Below are positions 17,091 through 26,201 of a stretch of 64,000 nt of DNA, in pieces. The notes under the pieces are model-generated. The model worked only from the letters and a program-made list of their open reading frames with translations. It was not told the origin of the DNA and did not search any database. Origin of the DNA: Devosia sp. Root685 (GTDB lineage: Bacteria; Pseudomonadota; Alphaproteobacteria; Rhizobiales; Devosiaceae); the NCBI RefSeq assembly GCF_001427875.1, contig NZ_LMHK01000003.1, positions 1-64,000 of the forward strand. The letters run 5' to 3'. How positions within the stretch are numbered: the stretch's first letter is position 1; the number at the start of each line of letters is the position of its first letter. The position numbers and the translations under genes were made by a program.

Positions 17091-18695
17091 TTAGACCGCC
17101 TCCTCCGCGGTTTCGTCGCCGATGTCGCCTTCTTCGGCAGCAACGTCGTTCGCCTCGATCCAGCCGGCGCGGATACGCGCCTGCATGATCATGTCTTCAG
17201 CCTCTTCACGGCTTACCGGGAAATCCTTGAACGTCCCTTCGAAACGCTTGGTTTCTCCATCCTTGCGTTCGCTCCAGCCGACGAGATCGTCAGCGGCGCA
17301 ACCGGCAAAGTCTTCCACGGTCTTGATGTCTTCCTTGCCGAGCGCCACGAGCATCGCAGCGTTGAGGCCCGGGATTTCATAGAGCTCTTCATCGACGCCC
17401 AGCGCGATACGCTCATCGTCGAACTTGCGTTCGATTTCGGCGAGATATTCGGTCGCGCGGTTCTGGATTTCACCGGCGGTTTCTTCGTCAAAACCTTCGA
17501 TGGAGGCGATTTCGTTGGGCTCGATATAGGCGAGCTCTTCGACCGAGGAGAAGCCTTCGGAAGCCAATAGCTGGGCAACCATCTCGTCAACGTCAAGGGC
17601 GTTCATGAACAAAGTCGAACGCTCGGTGAATTCCTTCTGGCGCCGTTCGCTTTCTTCCTGCTCGGTCAGGATGTCGATATCCCAGCCGATCAGCTGCGAA
17701 GCGAGGCGCACATTCTGGCCACGGCGGCCGATGGCGAGCGAGAGCTGTTCGTCGGGCACGACGACTTCGATGCGCTCGGCCTGTTCGTCGAGAACGACCT
17801 TAGCGACATCGGCCGGCTGGAGCGCCGAAACCACGAGATCAGCAATGGTGTCGGTCCAAGGAATGATGTCGATCTTTTCGCCCTGCAGTTCAGCAACCAC
17901 CGCCTGCACGCGCGAACCGCGCATACCGACGCAAGCGCCGACGGGATCGATGGACGAGTCGTTCGAGGTAACAGCGATTTTTGCGCGCGAACCCGGATCG
18001 CGGGCGATCGAGCGGATGGTGATGACGCCATCGTAGATTTCAGGCACTTCCTGCATGAACAGTTTTGCCATGAACTGCGGATGGGTGCGCGACAGGAAAA
18101 TCTGCGGACCGCGCTGCTCGCGGCGCACGTCATAGACATAGGCGCGGACGCGATCGCCATAGCGGAACATTTCGCGCGGGATCAATTCGTCGCGGCGGAT
18201 GATGGCTTCGCCACGGCCGAGATCGACAATGACATTGCCATATTCGACGCGCTTGACGGTACCGTTGACGATTTCGCCGACGCGGTTGGTATATTCCTCG
18301 AACATGCGGTCACGCTCGGCATCGCGCACCTTCTGCACGATGACTTGCTTGGCCGACTGGGCGGCGATGCGGCCGAATTCCATCGGCGGCAGCGGCTCGG
18401 TGAGGAAATCGCCGATCTTGGCTTCTGGCGACTTGGTGCGCGCGAATTTCAGATCGACCTGGCGGCTCGGTTCTTCGACGGCATCGACGATTTCGAGCAG
18501 GCGCCACATGCGGGTTTCGCCCGTGCGCGGGTTGATCTCGACCTTGATCTCGGTCTCGGCGCCATAGCGGCCCTTGGCGGCCTTTTCCATGGCGTCCTGC
18601 ATCGCCTCGATCACGACCATGCGGTCGATCGACTTTTCACGGGCGACGGCATCCGCGATCTGCAAAAGCTCAAGGCGATTCGCGCTAACGGCCAT
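17091..18695 (-). CDS. nusA: Transcription termination/antitermination protein NusA
   Basis: A 534-residue protein with the N-terminal RNAP-binding domain ([20 protein letters not shown]), an S1 domain near 135-200, and two KH domains ([19 protein letters not shown] and [17 protein letters not shown]). Two C-terminal acidic helix-hairpin repeats and an acidic tail follow. It modulates pausing, termination and rRNA antitermination. The gene abuts rimP without a gap and ylxR follows 24 bases later. Confidence 0.97.
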   Translation of the reverse strand: MAVSANRLELLQIADAVAREKSIDRMVVIEAMQDAMEKAAKGRYGAETEIKVEINPRTGETRMWRLLEIVDAVEEPSRQVDLKFARTKSPEAKIGDFLTEPLPPMEFGRIAAQSAKQVIVQKVRDAERDRMFEEYTNRVGEIVNGTVKRVEYGNVIVDLGRGEAIIRRDELIPREMFRYGDRVRAYVYDVRREQRGPQIFLSRTHPQFMAKLFMQEVPEIYDGVITIRSIARDPGSRAKIAVTSNDSSIDPVGACVGMRGSRVQAVVAELQGEKIDIIPWTDTIADLVVSALQPADVAKVVLDEQAERIEVVVPDEQLSLAIGRRGQNVRLASQLIGWDIDILTEQEESERRQKEFTERSTLFMNALDVDEMVAQLLASEGFSSVEELAYIEPNEIASIEGFDEETAGEIQNRATEYLAEIERKFDDERIALGVDEELYEIPGLNAAMLVALGKEDIKTVEDFAGCAADDLVGWSERKDGETKRFEGTFKDFPVSREEAEDMIMQARIRAGWIEANDVAAEEGDIGDETAEEAV

Positions 18696-19322
18696 TTATT
18701 TGCTCTCCTCGGAGAAAGTATCGTCGTTATCGGCATCGGCATATTCGACCGTTTCGGTCTCATCGTCGTCGATCGGATGCAATTCCTGATCGGCGCGCGC
18801 CATATCCATCAATTTATCGGTCATTACGAGCTTGGCATCGGCAATGGTGACGAAGCTGAGCTTGTGGTCGGGATTGGTGCCGCCGGGCGCGTCAGGCAGG
18901 CGGATCGTTACGCCCTCTTCGTCCACGGCAAGGATGTCGCCGCGAAAACGCTTGCGGCCATTGATCATGTCGAGCAGTTCGACCTTGGCCTCGTGGCCGA
19001 CAAAGCGTTCGAAATCGCGTTTGCGCACCAGCGGGCGGTCGATGCCGGCGGACGAGACTTCCAGGTGATATTCCCGCTCGATCGGATCTTCGACATCGAG
19101 AACCGGCGAGAGATCCTTGGACAGAGCCTCGCAATCATTGATGTTGAAGCGGCCATTTTCGTCCTCGGCCATGATCTGCAGGGTGCAGCCATTTTCCGGG
19201 GTGATCTTGACCCGCACGAGCGCGTAGCCAAGACCATTGGCGACCGGCTCGACGATGCGGGAAACGCGGGCTTCGAGGCCGGTTTCCTTGATATAGCGTT
19301 TCTCGGTGAGATCGAAAGCCAT
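18696..19322 (-). CDS. rimP: Ribosome maturation factor RimP
   Basis: A 208-residue protein needed for 30S maturation. The N-terminal domain includes YALVRVKI, and the central motif DCEALSKDLSPVLDVEDPI and YHLEVSSAGIDRPL are diagnostic. An acidic tail, DDDETETVEYADADND, extends beyond the core, as often in this order. ATG 19322 (MAFDLTEKRYIKETG) is chosen over an upstream in-frame codon. First gene of the rimP-nusA-ylxR-infB operon. Confidence 0.95.
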   Translation of the reverse strand: MAFDLTEKRYIKETGLEARVSRIVEPVANGLGYALVRVKITPENGCTLQIMAEDENGRFNINDCEALSKDLSPVLDVEDPIEREYHLEVSSAGIDRPLVRKRDFERFVGHEAKVELLDMINGRKRFRGDILAVDEEGVTIRLPDAPGGTNPDHKLSFVTIADAKLVMTDKLMDMARADQELHPIDDDETETVEYADADNDDTFSEESK

Positions 19323-19455
19323 TGGGTCCCAGATAAGCAAAAAGAGCGGGGCCGGTCAGGGCACCACTCTCTGTATGAGAGCAACGATGTTGGCTCCGTA
19401 TAACCCCGCTTCCGGCAAAAGGCAAGGTCGGCTTGGGGACGTCGGAGGGGCCGCT

Positions 19456-20121
19456 TTATTTCTCCCAGGTGACATTGGCGACGGTGGCGCCAAGGTCTCC
19501 GAGGAAGCCGCGCAGGTCTTTGACCATCGCGTCGGGACCGCAGAGGTAAAAATTCTGGCTGAAATCGGGGATATGGCGCTTGAGGAAATCGGCGTCGATG
19601 CGCTCCTGCACCAGCTTTGATTTTGCATCATTCGTGACGGTCCAGAGCGTTTCGAGGCCGTTCATGGCTTCGAATTCGTCGCGAAGGATGATGTCTTTCT
19701 CGGTCTGGTTCGAGACGATCAGCCTGTTGCCGGCGATTTTGCCCGTGGCATTGAGGTGGCGCAGGATGGCGATAAAGGGCGTGACGCCGGCGCCGCCGGC
19801 AATGAAGGTGCCGGGGCCGCGATATTGGATCGTGCCCCAGACATCGCGGAGGATCAGCCTGTCGCCTGCGCCCAAGGACCAAAGCTCGTTGGTGACCCCG
19901 GTATGGTCAAAATAGCTCTTGATGGTGAATTCGAGATTTTCCGCTTGGGGCAGGCAGGTAAAGGTGAAGGGGCGCGTCTTGTCCTGCCAGCCGATCCGGT
20001 CAATGCTGACCTCGGTCGCCTGGCCGGGCGAGAAAGTGTAGCCCTTGGGCCGCTCGACCCGGTAGTGCCTGACATTGTGGGTGACGGGCACCGTGTCGAG
20101 AATTTTGACGCTGATTTGCAT
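19456..20121 (-). CDS. FAD-binding oxidoreductase (flavodoxin/ferredoxin reductase-like)
   Basis: A 221-residue protein with the ferredoxin-NADP reductase fold. The flavin-binding motif is KTRPFTFTCLP (RPxT/S type), the nicotinamide-binding loop FIAGGAGVTPFIAI, and the C-terminal motif NFYLCGPDAMVKDL. There is no iron-sulfur or globin domain, so it needs an external partner. It might be a ferredoxin/flavodoxin reductase or a cytochrome-b5-type reductase; the sequence does not decide. Two AACCNGGTT dyads lie 72-99 bases upstream. Confidence 0.85.
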   Translation of the reverse strand: MQISVKILDTVPVTHNVRHYRVERPKGYTFSPGQATEVSIDRIGWQDKTRPFTFTCLPQAENLEFTIKSYFDHTGVTNELWSLGAGDRLILRDVWGTIQYRGPGTFIAGGAGVTPFIAILRHLNATGKIAGNRLIVSNQTEKDIILRDEFEAMNGLETLWTVTNDAKSKLVQERIDADFLKRHIPDFSQNFYLCGPDAMVKDLRGFLGDLGATVANVTWEK

Positions 20122-20192
20122 GGCTCACTCCTCGGTTCCAAAGCACAATTCCGCGGCCCGCCGGGCGGTTCCCGGGCCCGGCACGCCAAGGA

Positions 20193-20220
20193 AACCAGGT
20201 TCCCTCAAGAGAACCGGGTT
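20193..20220. promoter_or_regulatory. Tandem AACCNGGTT dyads (candidate operator)
   Basis: AACCAGGTT (20193-20201) and AACCGGGTT (20212-20220) are each palindromic. Their centres are 19 bases apart, about two helical turns, and together they form a larger imperfect inverted repeat. They lie in the divergent region between the reductase (start 20121) and the small secreted protein (start 20360). A terminator-like hairpin is an alternative reading. Confidence 0.4.
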
Positions 20221-20359
20221 TCTTTCCAACCACCTGATTTCCCTATGAAACCCTCGGCATGATGAACCCGCTTTCAAGAGCAAAATTGTTGTTTTTGTCC
20301 CTTGGAGGCCAATTCACGAGGCCCATCTTTGGGGTGTTCAAACGAAAGGAACACTCGAA

Positions 20360-20647
20360 ATGATCAAGAACAGCATTCTCGCCCTGACCACCGCCGCTCT
20401 CGTTGCCGGCATTGCCATGCCCGCCTTTGCCGCATCGGCAGCGCCCGACCAGAACGACAACGACAAGAGCTATCTCACCGGCGAAGTCGCCAATGACTAT
20501 ACGCTGCTCCGCCTCAAGGAAAAGGGCATCAATGCCACCTCCGTCGAGGACTGGAACGGTCTCGTCCGCGCTTTCGTGATCAAGGAAGACGGCACTCAGG
20601 CCATGCAGCTCTTCGACGCCGACTCTCTGGCTCCCGTCGGTATCTAA
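20360..20647 (+). CDS. Small secreted protein, PepSY-like
   Basis: A 95-residue protein with a clear Sec signal peptide (ILALTTAALVAGIAMPAFAA, cleavage after AFA). The mature part contains TLLRLKEKGINATSVEDWNG and AFVIKEDGTQAMQLFDADS, a helix then two strands reminiscent of PepSY-type periplasmic domains. The resemblance is weak. GAAAGGAAC precedes the ATG. It is divergent from the reductase and convergent with the HxlR regulator gene. The function is unknown. Confidence 0.75.
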   Translation: MIKNSILALTTAALVAGIAMPAFAASAAPDQNDNDKSYLTGEVANDYTLLRLKEKGINATSVEDWNGLVRAFVIKEDGTQAMQLFDADSLAPVGI

Positions 20648-20758
20648 CCGCCTGCTCGTCGCGCCTTCGACACGGAAAAGTGCAAGCCACTTTTCCCGAA
20701 GGCGCTGTGAGCGTGACACTCCTGGCGCTGCCGGCCTCCGGCGGCGCCCGAAGCCTGG

Positions 20759-21127
20759 TTAACGCAGGCTGATATTGTTCGAGAGATCGAAATTTTGCCG
20801 TGCGGCCACGACGGCGTCGCGATTGCGCGTGACGAAGGCCCGGCAGGCATCGACGAGATCGAGCAGGTCCGTGCCCAATTCGGTCAGCGCATAATCGACG
20901 CGCGGCGGGATCGTGGCAAAGGCGGTGCGGGAAATAAAGCCGTCGCGCTCCAGTTCGCGCAGGGTGGAGGCCAGCGTTTTCTGGGAAATTCCGTCCATGG
21001 CGCGGCGCAGCTCATTGAACCGCCGCGTGCCCGTGCTCAATTCGGCGACGACGACCAGCGTCCATTTCCCCGTCCTCATCGCCAGAAAACTATTGTCCTC
21101 ATGCGAGAAGGAAAGCGTGGTGGACAT
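20759..21127 (-). CDS. HxlR-family winged-helix transcriptional regulator
   Basis: A 122-residue protein with the HxlR core: GKWTLVVVAELSTGTRRFNELRRAMDGISQKTLASTLRELERDGFISR, split here only by normal turns, then a wing and VDYALTELG. The conserved N-terminal cysteine found in redox-sensing HxlR members is absent (SFLAMRTGKW in that place), so any sensing must differ. A possible target is the AACCNGGTT pair 540 bases away, but this is speculative. Confidence 0.88.
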   Translation of the reverse strand: MSTTLSFSHEDNSFLAMRTGKWTLVVVAELSTGTRRFNELRRAMDGISQKTLASTLRELERDGFISRTAFATIPPRVDYALTELGTDLLDLVDACRAFVTRNRDAVVAARQNFDLSNNISLR

Positions 21128-21235
21128 TTGGAAAACTCCGGAAGGTCGGCGTCAAGCCGATATGGGGAGCGATTGGCAAAGGTCCAGAGCGCGGGTGAGC
21201 GAACTTGTCGTTCGCCGTCACGAAACGGTTAAGGT

Positions 21236-21940
21236 TCAGCGGCGCTCGAAGGTAAAATAAAAGCTGATCATCCGCCCTTCGCGCCGCGCCTTCTGTTCGT
21301 AGCGGGTCGGCTGCCAGCCCGGATAGGGTGTGTGCCAGCTGGCCGGCGCCTCCGGGGCAAAAGAAAATTGCGGCTCGCGCACGATATGGGCGAGGGTCCA
21401 ATCGGCATAGTCCTCGATATCGCTGGCAAAATGGAAGGTGCCACCCGGTTTGATGACGCGGGCCAGTTCCTTCAGCGTTGTCGGCGAGACGAAGCGGCGC
21501 TTGTGGTGGCGCGTTTTGGGCCAGGGATCGGGATAGAGCAGATAAATCGCGTCAATGCTGGCATCGGGCAGTGTGACGAGGAGTTTGAGCGCATCATCGG
21601 TGAAGAGCCTGACATTGGCCAGCTTTTTGGCAATGGCGGCCTGCACCATCTTGCCGATGCCGCCGGTAAAAACCTCGCAACCGATAAAGCCGGTCTCGGG
21701 CTCCTCCTCGGCCTTGCGCGCCAGATGCTCGCCGCCGCCATAGCCGATCTCGATGACGAGGCGCTTTGCGTCCGGAAACAGCGTCTGGGGGTCGAGGTGA
21801 TCGTTCAGCGCGATTTCAAGCTCGGGCAGGGCGTTTTCGACCATGGCCTGTTGCCCGCCATGCAGCTTCTTGCCGGACCGGCGGCCAAAAAAGGCGCGGG
21901 GTTCGCCGTCACGGGTTTTGGGGAGCTGATGGTCGGTCAT
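21236..21940 (-). CDS. trmB: tRNA (guanine-N7-)-methyltransferase TrmB
   Basis: A 234-residue SAM-dependent enzyme forming m7G46 in tRNA. The SAM-binding stretch VIEIGYGGGEHLARKAEE is near residue 65, and YLLYPDPWPKTRHHKRRFV is the family signature. The C-terminal YEQKARREGRMI tail is normal. ATG 21940 (MTDHQLPKTRDGEPRAFFGRR) is preferred over an upstream TTG. It follows metK on the same strand, 77 bases apart, an order common in Hyphomicrobiales. Confidence 0.95.
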   Translation of the reverse strand: MTDHQLPKTRDGEPRAFFGRRSGKKLHGGQQAMVENALPELEIALNDHLDPQTLFPDAKRLVIEIGYGGGEHLARKAEEEPETGFIGCEVFTGGIGKMVQAAIAKKLANVRLFTDDALKLLVTLPDASIDAIYLLYPDPWPKTRHHKRRFVSPTTLKELARVIKPGGTFHFASDIEDYADWTLAHIVREPQFSFAPEAPASWHTPYPGWQPTRYEQKARREGRMISFYFTFERR

Positions 21941-22017
21941 GGCACGCAAAATTTCAAAAACGAAAGCCTCTCCCCCGCATCGCGGAAAAGAGGCCTTTGG
22001 TCAATCGATAGAATGGA

Positions 22018-23274
22018 TCAGGCGACGGCGGCCTTGAGGGCCTTGACCAGATCGATCTTCTCCCACGAAAAACTGCCATCGCGGCCCGGCTTGCGGCCAA
22101 AGTGGCCATAGGCGGAGGTTTTGGCATAAATCGGCTTGTTGAGGTCGAGATGGGTGCGGATGCCGCGTGGCGTCAGGTCCATCACCTCGGCCAGGGCCTT
22201 TTCAAGCTTCGCCTCATCGACCTTGCCGGTACCGTGGAGGTCGACATAGATCGAGAGCGGCTTTGCGACGCCGATGGCGTAGGACAGCTGGATCGTGGCG
22301 CGATCGGCAAGGCCGGCGGCAACGACGTTCTTTGCAAGGTAACGCGCGGCGTAAGCGGCCGAACGGTCGACCTTGGTGGGGTCCTTGCCGGAGAATGCGC
22401 CGCCACCATGGGGCGCCGCACCACCATAAGTGTCGACAATGATCTTGCGGCCGGTGAGGCCCGCGTCGCCATCGGGGCCGCCGACGACGAACTTGCCGGT
22501 CGGATTGACGTGCCAGACGGTTTCGTCGCTGATCCAGCCTTCCGGCAGCGCTTCGCGAATATAGGGTTCCACGATTTTCCGGACGTCCGAGGAGGTCAGG
22601 CTTTCATCCAGGTGCTGGGTCGAGAGTACGATCTGGGTGACGGCAACGGGCTTGCCCTCTTCATAGCGCACCGTGACCTGGCTCTTGGCATCGGGGCCAA
22701 GCTTGCCGGCGGGACCATGATTGGCCTTGCGGGCCTCGGTCAGGGTCTCGAGAATTTTGTGCGCATAGTAAATCGGGGCGGGCAGCAGTTCGGGGGTTTC
22801 GCGCGACGCGTAGCCGAACATGATGCCCTGATCGCCGGCGCCGACATCCTTGTTGCCGCTTTCATCGACGCCCTGCGCGATATCGGCCGACTGGCCGTGC
22901 AGCAGCACGTCGATCTTGGCGGTCTTCCAGTGGAAACCGGACTGTTCGTAGCCGATGGCGCGGATGGCCTTGCGGGCGGCCGACTTGAATTTTGATGGGC
23001 TGACGATCGGGGCGCCGGACTTATCCTTGAGAACGTTGCCGTCCTTGTCTTTCTTGAGCAGCGTTTCGGGGACGCGCACTTCGCCGGCAATGACGACGCG
23101 GTTGGTGGTGGCAAGGGTTTCGCAGGCAATGCGGACCTGGCTGGCATCCATGCCGACCTTCTTGGCTTCGCGGAAGACCAGATCGACGATTTCGTCCGAA
23201 ATCCGGTCGCAAACCTTGTCCGGGTGACCCTCGGAGACCGACTCAGAGGTGAAGTGGTAAGACGAACGGGCCAC
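22018..23274 (-). CDS. metK: S-adenosylmethionine synthetase
   Basis: A 418-residue enzyme making SAM from methionine and ATP. N-terminal [20 protein letters not shown], central [12 protein letters not shown] and the P-loop-like [19 protein letters not shown] are all present. The start is GTG, with GGAG seven bases upstream, giving MARSSYHF. A TTGACC box lies about 80 bases upstream with only a weak -10 (CACAAA). I looked for a SAM riboswitch in the leader and recognise none. It is divergent from rnd. Confidence 0.96.
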   Translation of the reverse strand: MARSSYHFTSESVSEGHPDKVCDRISDEIVDLVFREAKKVGMDASQVRIACETLATTNRVVIAGEVRVPETLLKKDKDGNVLKDKSGAPIVSPSKFKSAARKAIRAIGYEQSGFHWKTAKIDVLLHGQSADIAQGVDESGNKDVGAGDQGIMFGYASRETPELLPAPIYYAHKILETLTEARKANHGPAGKLGPDAKSQVTVRYEEGKPVAVTQIVLSTQHLDESLTSSDVRKIVEPYIREALPEGWISDETVWHVNPTGKFVVGGPDGDAGLTGRKIIVDTYGGAAPHGGGAFSGKDPTKVDRSAAYAARYLAKNVVAAGLADRATIQLSYAIGVAKPLSIYVDLHGTGKVDEAKLEKALAEVMDLTPRGIRTHLDLNKPIYAKTSAYGHFGRKPGRDGSFSWEKIDLVKALKAAVA

Positions 23275-23480
23275 GTAAATGCTCCGATAATGCAGAAAAT
23301 GCCCGAAAATGGGCTAAACTGACCGTTTTGTGACACCCTGCGCCCGCCGGGTCAAGGGAGATATAAAGAAAGCTTGATATGATCGGGCCGCAAAGATGAG
23401 CATTTCTTGCCTTGGCGGAGGTGCCTTTCCATCGCCGTCTTGCTGTGCCAATGAAAGCAAAAGGGAAGAATGGAAAAACC

Positions 23481-24095
23481 ATGGCCATCAGAGTGCATCG
23501 CGGCGATCTGCCCAACCTCTCCAACTACGGCCGTGAGGTGGCGATCGACACTGAAACCATGGGGCTTCACCCCCATCGCGACCGGCTTTGCGTGGTGCAG
23601 CTTTCCCCTGGCGACGGCAGCGCCGATGTCATCCAGATCCCGCAGGATCTGACGGACGCGCCCAATCTCGTGAAACTTCTGACCGATCCCGGCGTCACCA
23701 AGATCTTCCACTATGCGCGTTTTGACGTCGCCGTGCTGCAGCAGCGCTTTGGGGTCGTGACCGGGCCGATCTACTGCACCAAGATCGCCTCGCGCCTCGT
23801 GCGCACCTATACCGATCGCCATGGCCTCAAGGAACTGGCGCGCGAATTGCTCAATGTCGATCTCTCCAAGCAACAGCAGAGCTCGGACTGGGGCAATGAG
23901 AAGCTGAGCGACGCCCAGCTCGACTATGCCGCATCCGACGTGCTTTATCTCCACGACCTCAAGCGCCATCTCGATCGCATGCTCAAGCGCGAAAACCGCA
24001 TGGAACTGGCGCAATCGTGCTTTGATTTCGTCAAAACCCGTTGCGCCCTCGATCTCCTGGGTTGGGAAGAGACGGATATTTTCGCCCATAGCTGA
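23481..24095 (+). CDS. rnd: Ribonuclease D-type 3'-5' exonuclease
   Basis: A 204-residue protein made of the DEDDy exonuclease domain only: Exo I VAIDTETMGL, Exo II in IFHYARFDVAVL and Exo III LDYAASDVLYLHDL. It lacks the HRDC domains of E. coli RNase D, as is usual for the short alphaproteobacterial form found before the lpt genes. ATG 23481 gives MAIRVHRGDLPNL; an upstream extension is not conserved. The following gene starts 10 bases after the stop. Confidence 0.9.
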   Translation: MAIRVHRGDLPNLSNYGREVAIDTETMGLHPHRDRLCVVQLSPGDGSADVIQIPQDLTDAPNLVKLLTDPGVTKIFHYARFDVAVLQQRFGVVTGPIYCTKIASRLVRTYTDRHGLKELARELLNVDLSKQQQSSDWGNEKLSDAQLDYAASDVLYLHDLKRHLDRMLKRENRMELAQSCFDFVKTRCALDLLGWEETDIFAHS

Positions 24096-24105
24096 GGAAC
24101 AGCCC

Positions 24106-24741
24106 TTGGCCTTTGCCGATCAGCCCGGCCGGTCTCGCCAATATAGACGCCTCCTGCGCCGCAATCGCGTAGTGGGGGTGTTGCGCTTTGCCGTGCCCGC
24201 AGCGGGGCTGGTGCTGTTCCTAGCCCTGATCATTCAGATCACCATTTCGAGCTTTGGTGGGCGTTATGGCATCGGCAAGATCGAGGTGACCCCCGACCGG
24301 ATCAGGGTCGAAACGCCCGAATATGCCGGCACGCTGAGCGATGGTTCAACCTATCGCGTCTGGGCCGAGGAGGCGGCGGCGGCCATCGCCAATACCGATC
24401 TCATTACCATGACCAATGTGCGGGTGATGCTCGAACGCGCCGATGGCGTGCGGCGCGAAGCCTCGGCCGAGGACGCCGTGCTCGATACGGTCACCCAGCA
24501 GGTGCGCGTCGCGCATCGCACCGAAATCAGCGAATCGAGCGGCATTTCGGGTCACATCAATGATTCCATTTTCGATTGGGCGAGCCAGACCCTGACCGCC
24601 AGGGGCCCGGTGACCATCAATTATTCGGACGGCTCCACCGTGCGCGCCGAGGGCCTGGTGCACGAGGCCGATCGTAATCGCTGGACTTTTACCAAGGCCA
24701 TCGTCACGCTGCCCGAAACCCCCGGGGAAGAGCAGGAATGA
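24106..24741 (+). CDS. lptC: LPS export ABC transporter periplasmic protein LptC
   Basis: A 211-residue bitopic protein. A single membrane anchor (VLRFAVPAAGLVLFLALIIQ, about residues 25-45) precedes the periplasmic LptC beta-jellyroll with GTLSDGSTYRVWAEEA and SSGISGHINDSIFDWASQ. It receives LPS from LptBFG and passes it to LptA. The start is a TTG with GAGGAA seven bases upstream; no ATG fits. Its stop overlaps the lptA start by four bases. Confidence 0.9.
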   Translation: MAFADQPGRSRQYRRLLRRNRVVGVLRFAVPAAGLVLFLALIIQITISSFGGRYGIGKIEVTPDRIRVETPEYAGTLSDGSTYRVWAEEAAAAIANTDLITMTNVRVMLERADGVRREASAEDAVLDTVTQQVRVAHRTEISESSGISGHINDSIFDWASQTLTARGPVTINYSDGSTVRAEGLVHEADRNRWTFTKAIVTLPETPGEEQE

Positions 24742-25196
24742 ATTTCGCGCGCTTTGCTTTGATCGCTGTTTTCGCGACTGTTCTCGCAGCGCCGGCATTG
24801 GCACAGACCGCCGTGCAAATCTCCGCCGATACCTTCACCATCGAGGAGGGTACCAAAGAGGCAGTATTCGTCGGCAATGTCGTGATCAAGCATCCGACGG
24901 TCAATGTCTGGGCCGAAAAGGTCATCGCCACCTATGGCGAGGGCGGCACCAGCGACATCAAGAGTTTCGAGGCGACCGGCAATGTAAAGCTCGAAACCGA
25001 CGAGCAGACGGCAACCGGGGATCGCGCCGTATTCACGCCGGCCGATCAATTGCTGCGCCTGACCGGGAATGTGAAGGTCAGCAATGCGGCCGGGAACGTC
25101 AATGCCGAGGAACTGGTGGTTAATCTGGCGACCAATGTCTCGACCTTCAGTGCCGGCCAGGGCGGACGCGTAACCGGCGTCTTCACCACCCAATGA
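24738..25196 (+). CDS. lptA: LPS transport periplasmic bridge protein LptA
   Basis: A 152-residue protein with a signal peptide (FARFALIAVFATVLAAPALA, cleaved after ALA) and an OstA-like domain: ADTFTIEEGTKEAVFVGNVV, SFEATGNVKLETDEQTATGD and LTGNVKVSNAAG. It forms the periplasmic LPS bridge to LptD. It overlaps both neighbours by four bases, showing tight translational coupling in lptC-lptA-lptB. Confidence 0.92.
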   Translation: MNFARFALIAVFATVLAAPALAQTAVQISADTFTIEEGTKEAVFVGNVVIKHPTVNVWAEKVIATYGEGGTSDIKSFEATGNVKLETDEQTATGDRAVFTPADQLLRLTGNVKVSNAAGNVNAEELVVNLATNVSTFSAGQGGRVTGVFTTQ

Positions 25197-25942
25197 ATGA
25201 GAAAACGCGCATAGACCAATCGGGCTGGCTCGTCGCCCAGGGCCTGGCCAAAAGTTTTGGCAAGCGCACCGTCGTGCGCGACGTATCCCTGGCTGTGAAG
25301 CGGGGCGAGGCGGTCGGCCTTCTCGGGCCCAATGGGGCCGGCAAGACCACTGTTTTTACCATGATCATGGGGCTGGTGCGGCCCGATGCCGGAAAAATCC
25401 AGCTCGATGGCAATGACATAACAAAACTGCCCCTGTTCCAGCGCGGCCAGCTCGGCATCGGCTATCTGCCGCAGGAACCTTCGATTTTTCGCGGCATGAG
25501 CGTCGAAGGCAATATTCTAGCGATTTTGGAAAACACCGTGCGCGGCCGGGCCGAGCGCAAACGGCGGTTAAAACAATTATTGGACGAGTTTTCCATCGCC
25601 CATCTCGCCAAGGCCAATGCGCTCTCGCTTTCGGGCGGCGAGCGGCGGCGCGTCGAGATTGCGCGGGCGCTGGCGGCCGAGCCGATCTTCATGCTGCTCG
25701 ACGAGCCTTTTGCCGGCGTCGATCCCATTGCGGTGGCCGAAGTGAAGGGCCTCGTGCGGCAATTGACCCAGCGCGGCATTGGCGTGCTTATCACCGACCA
25801 CGCCGTGCGCGAGACGCTCGGGCTCGTCGATCGCGCCTATGTCATCCATGGCGGTTCGGTGATGATCCAGGGCAAGCCCGAAACCATTTCGGCCAGCCCC
25901 GAAGCGCGGCGCGTCTACCTCGGCGAGAGCTTCGAACTTTAG
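25193..25942 (+). CDS. lptB: LPS export ABC transporter ATP-binding protein LptB
   Basis: A 249-residue ABC ATPase. Walker A is GPNGAGKTTVFTM, the Q-loop lies in IGYLPQEPSIFRGM, the signature is LSLSGGERRRVEIARALA, Walker B is IFMLLDEPFAGVDP and the H-loop ITDHAVRET. The YLPQEPSIFR stretch is characteristic of LptB. It energises LPS extraction by LptFG, whose genes are not in this window. Downstream lies rpoN, the standard order. Confidence 0.96.
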   Translation: MNEKTRIDQSGWLVAQGLAKSFGKRTVVRDVSLAVKRGEAVGLLGPNGAGKTTVFTMIMGLVRPDAGKIQLDGNDITKLPLFQRGQLGIGYLPQEPSIFRGMSVEGNILAILENTVRGRAERKRRLKQLLDEFSIAHLAKANALSLSGGERRRVEIARALAAEPIFMLLDEPFAGVDPIAVAEVKGLVRQLTQRGIGVLITDHAVRETLGLVDRAYVIHGGSVMIQGKPETISASPEARRVYLGESFEL

Positions 25943-25990
25943 GACCAGCCGCCCTTCAGCTGATGCTGGCCTGCAAATGGCAGTTTTCTG

Positions 25991-26038
25991 CGCTTCCGGT
26001 GCTCACGTACCCAAACGTACGCTGCGCTCCGGTTCTCG
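25991..26038. repeat. Imperfect palindrome downstream of lptB
   Basis: GCTTCCGGTGCTCACGTAC and GTACGCTGCGCTCCGG flank a CCAAAC loop, forming a long imperfect hairpin. Its position, 50 bases after lptB, could serve termination or be a dispersed element. No U-tract follows. Confidence 0.45.
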
Positions 26039-26095
26039 AAAACCGCCATTTTCGTCTCAGCCTGAGCTGAATGGCGACCGGTCCTTGTACGCAAC

Positions 26096-26111
26096 TGGCA
26101 CGGAACTTGCC
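26096..26111 (+). promoter_or_regulatory. Candidate sigma-54 promoter of rpoN
   Basis: TGGCACGGAACTTGCC has GG at 26097-26098 and GC at 26109-26110 with exactly ten bases between. It matches the TGGCACG-N4-TTGC consensus at every core base. A start near 26122 leaves an 80-base leader before rpoN. This implies RpoN-dependent autoregulation, which would also need an enhancer-binding protein. Confidence 0.6.
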
Positions 26112-26201
26112 CTGGCGCTTGCCCTTCGGCGCAAAGTGCGCCATGTTGCGCGCGGGAAGCCGCCCTTCGGGGCATGAGTGACGCGCCAAGAGGTTGAATA
26201 G

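Noticed and set aside
23275-23360. SAM riboswitch in the metK leader
   Set aside because: Only a small GCCC..GGGC hairpin is visible. None of the SAM-I, SAM-II or SAM/SAH core sequences could be traced.
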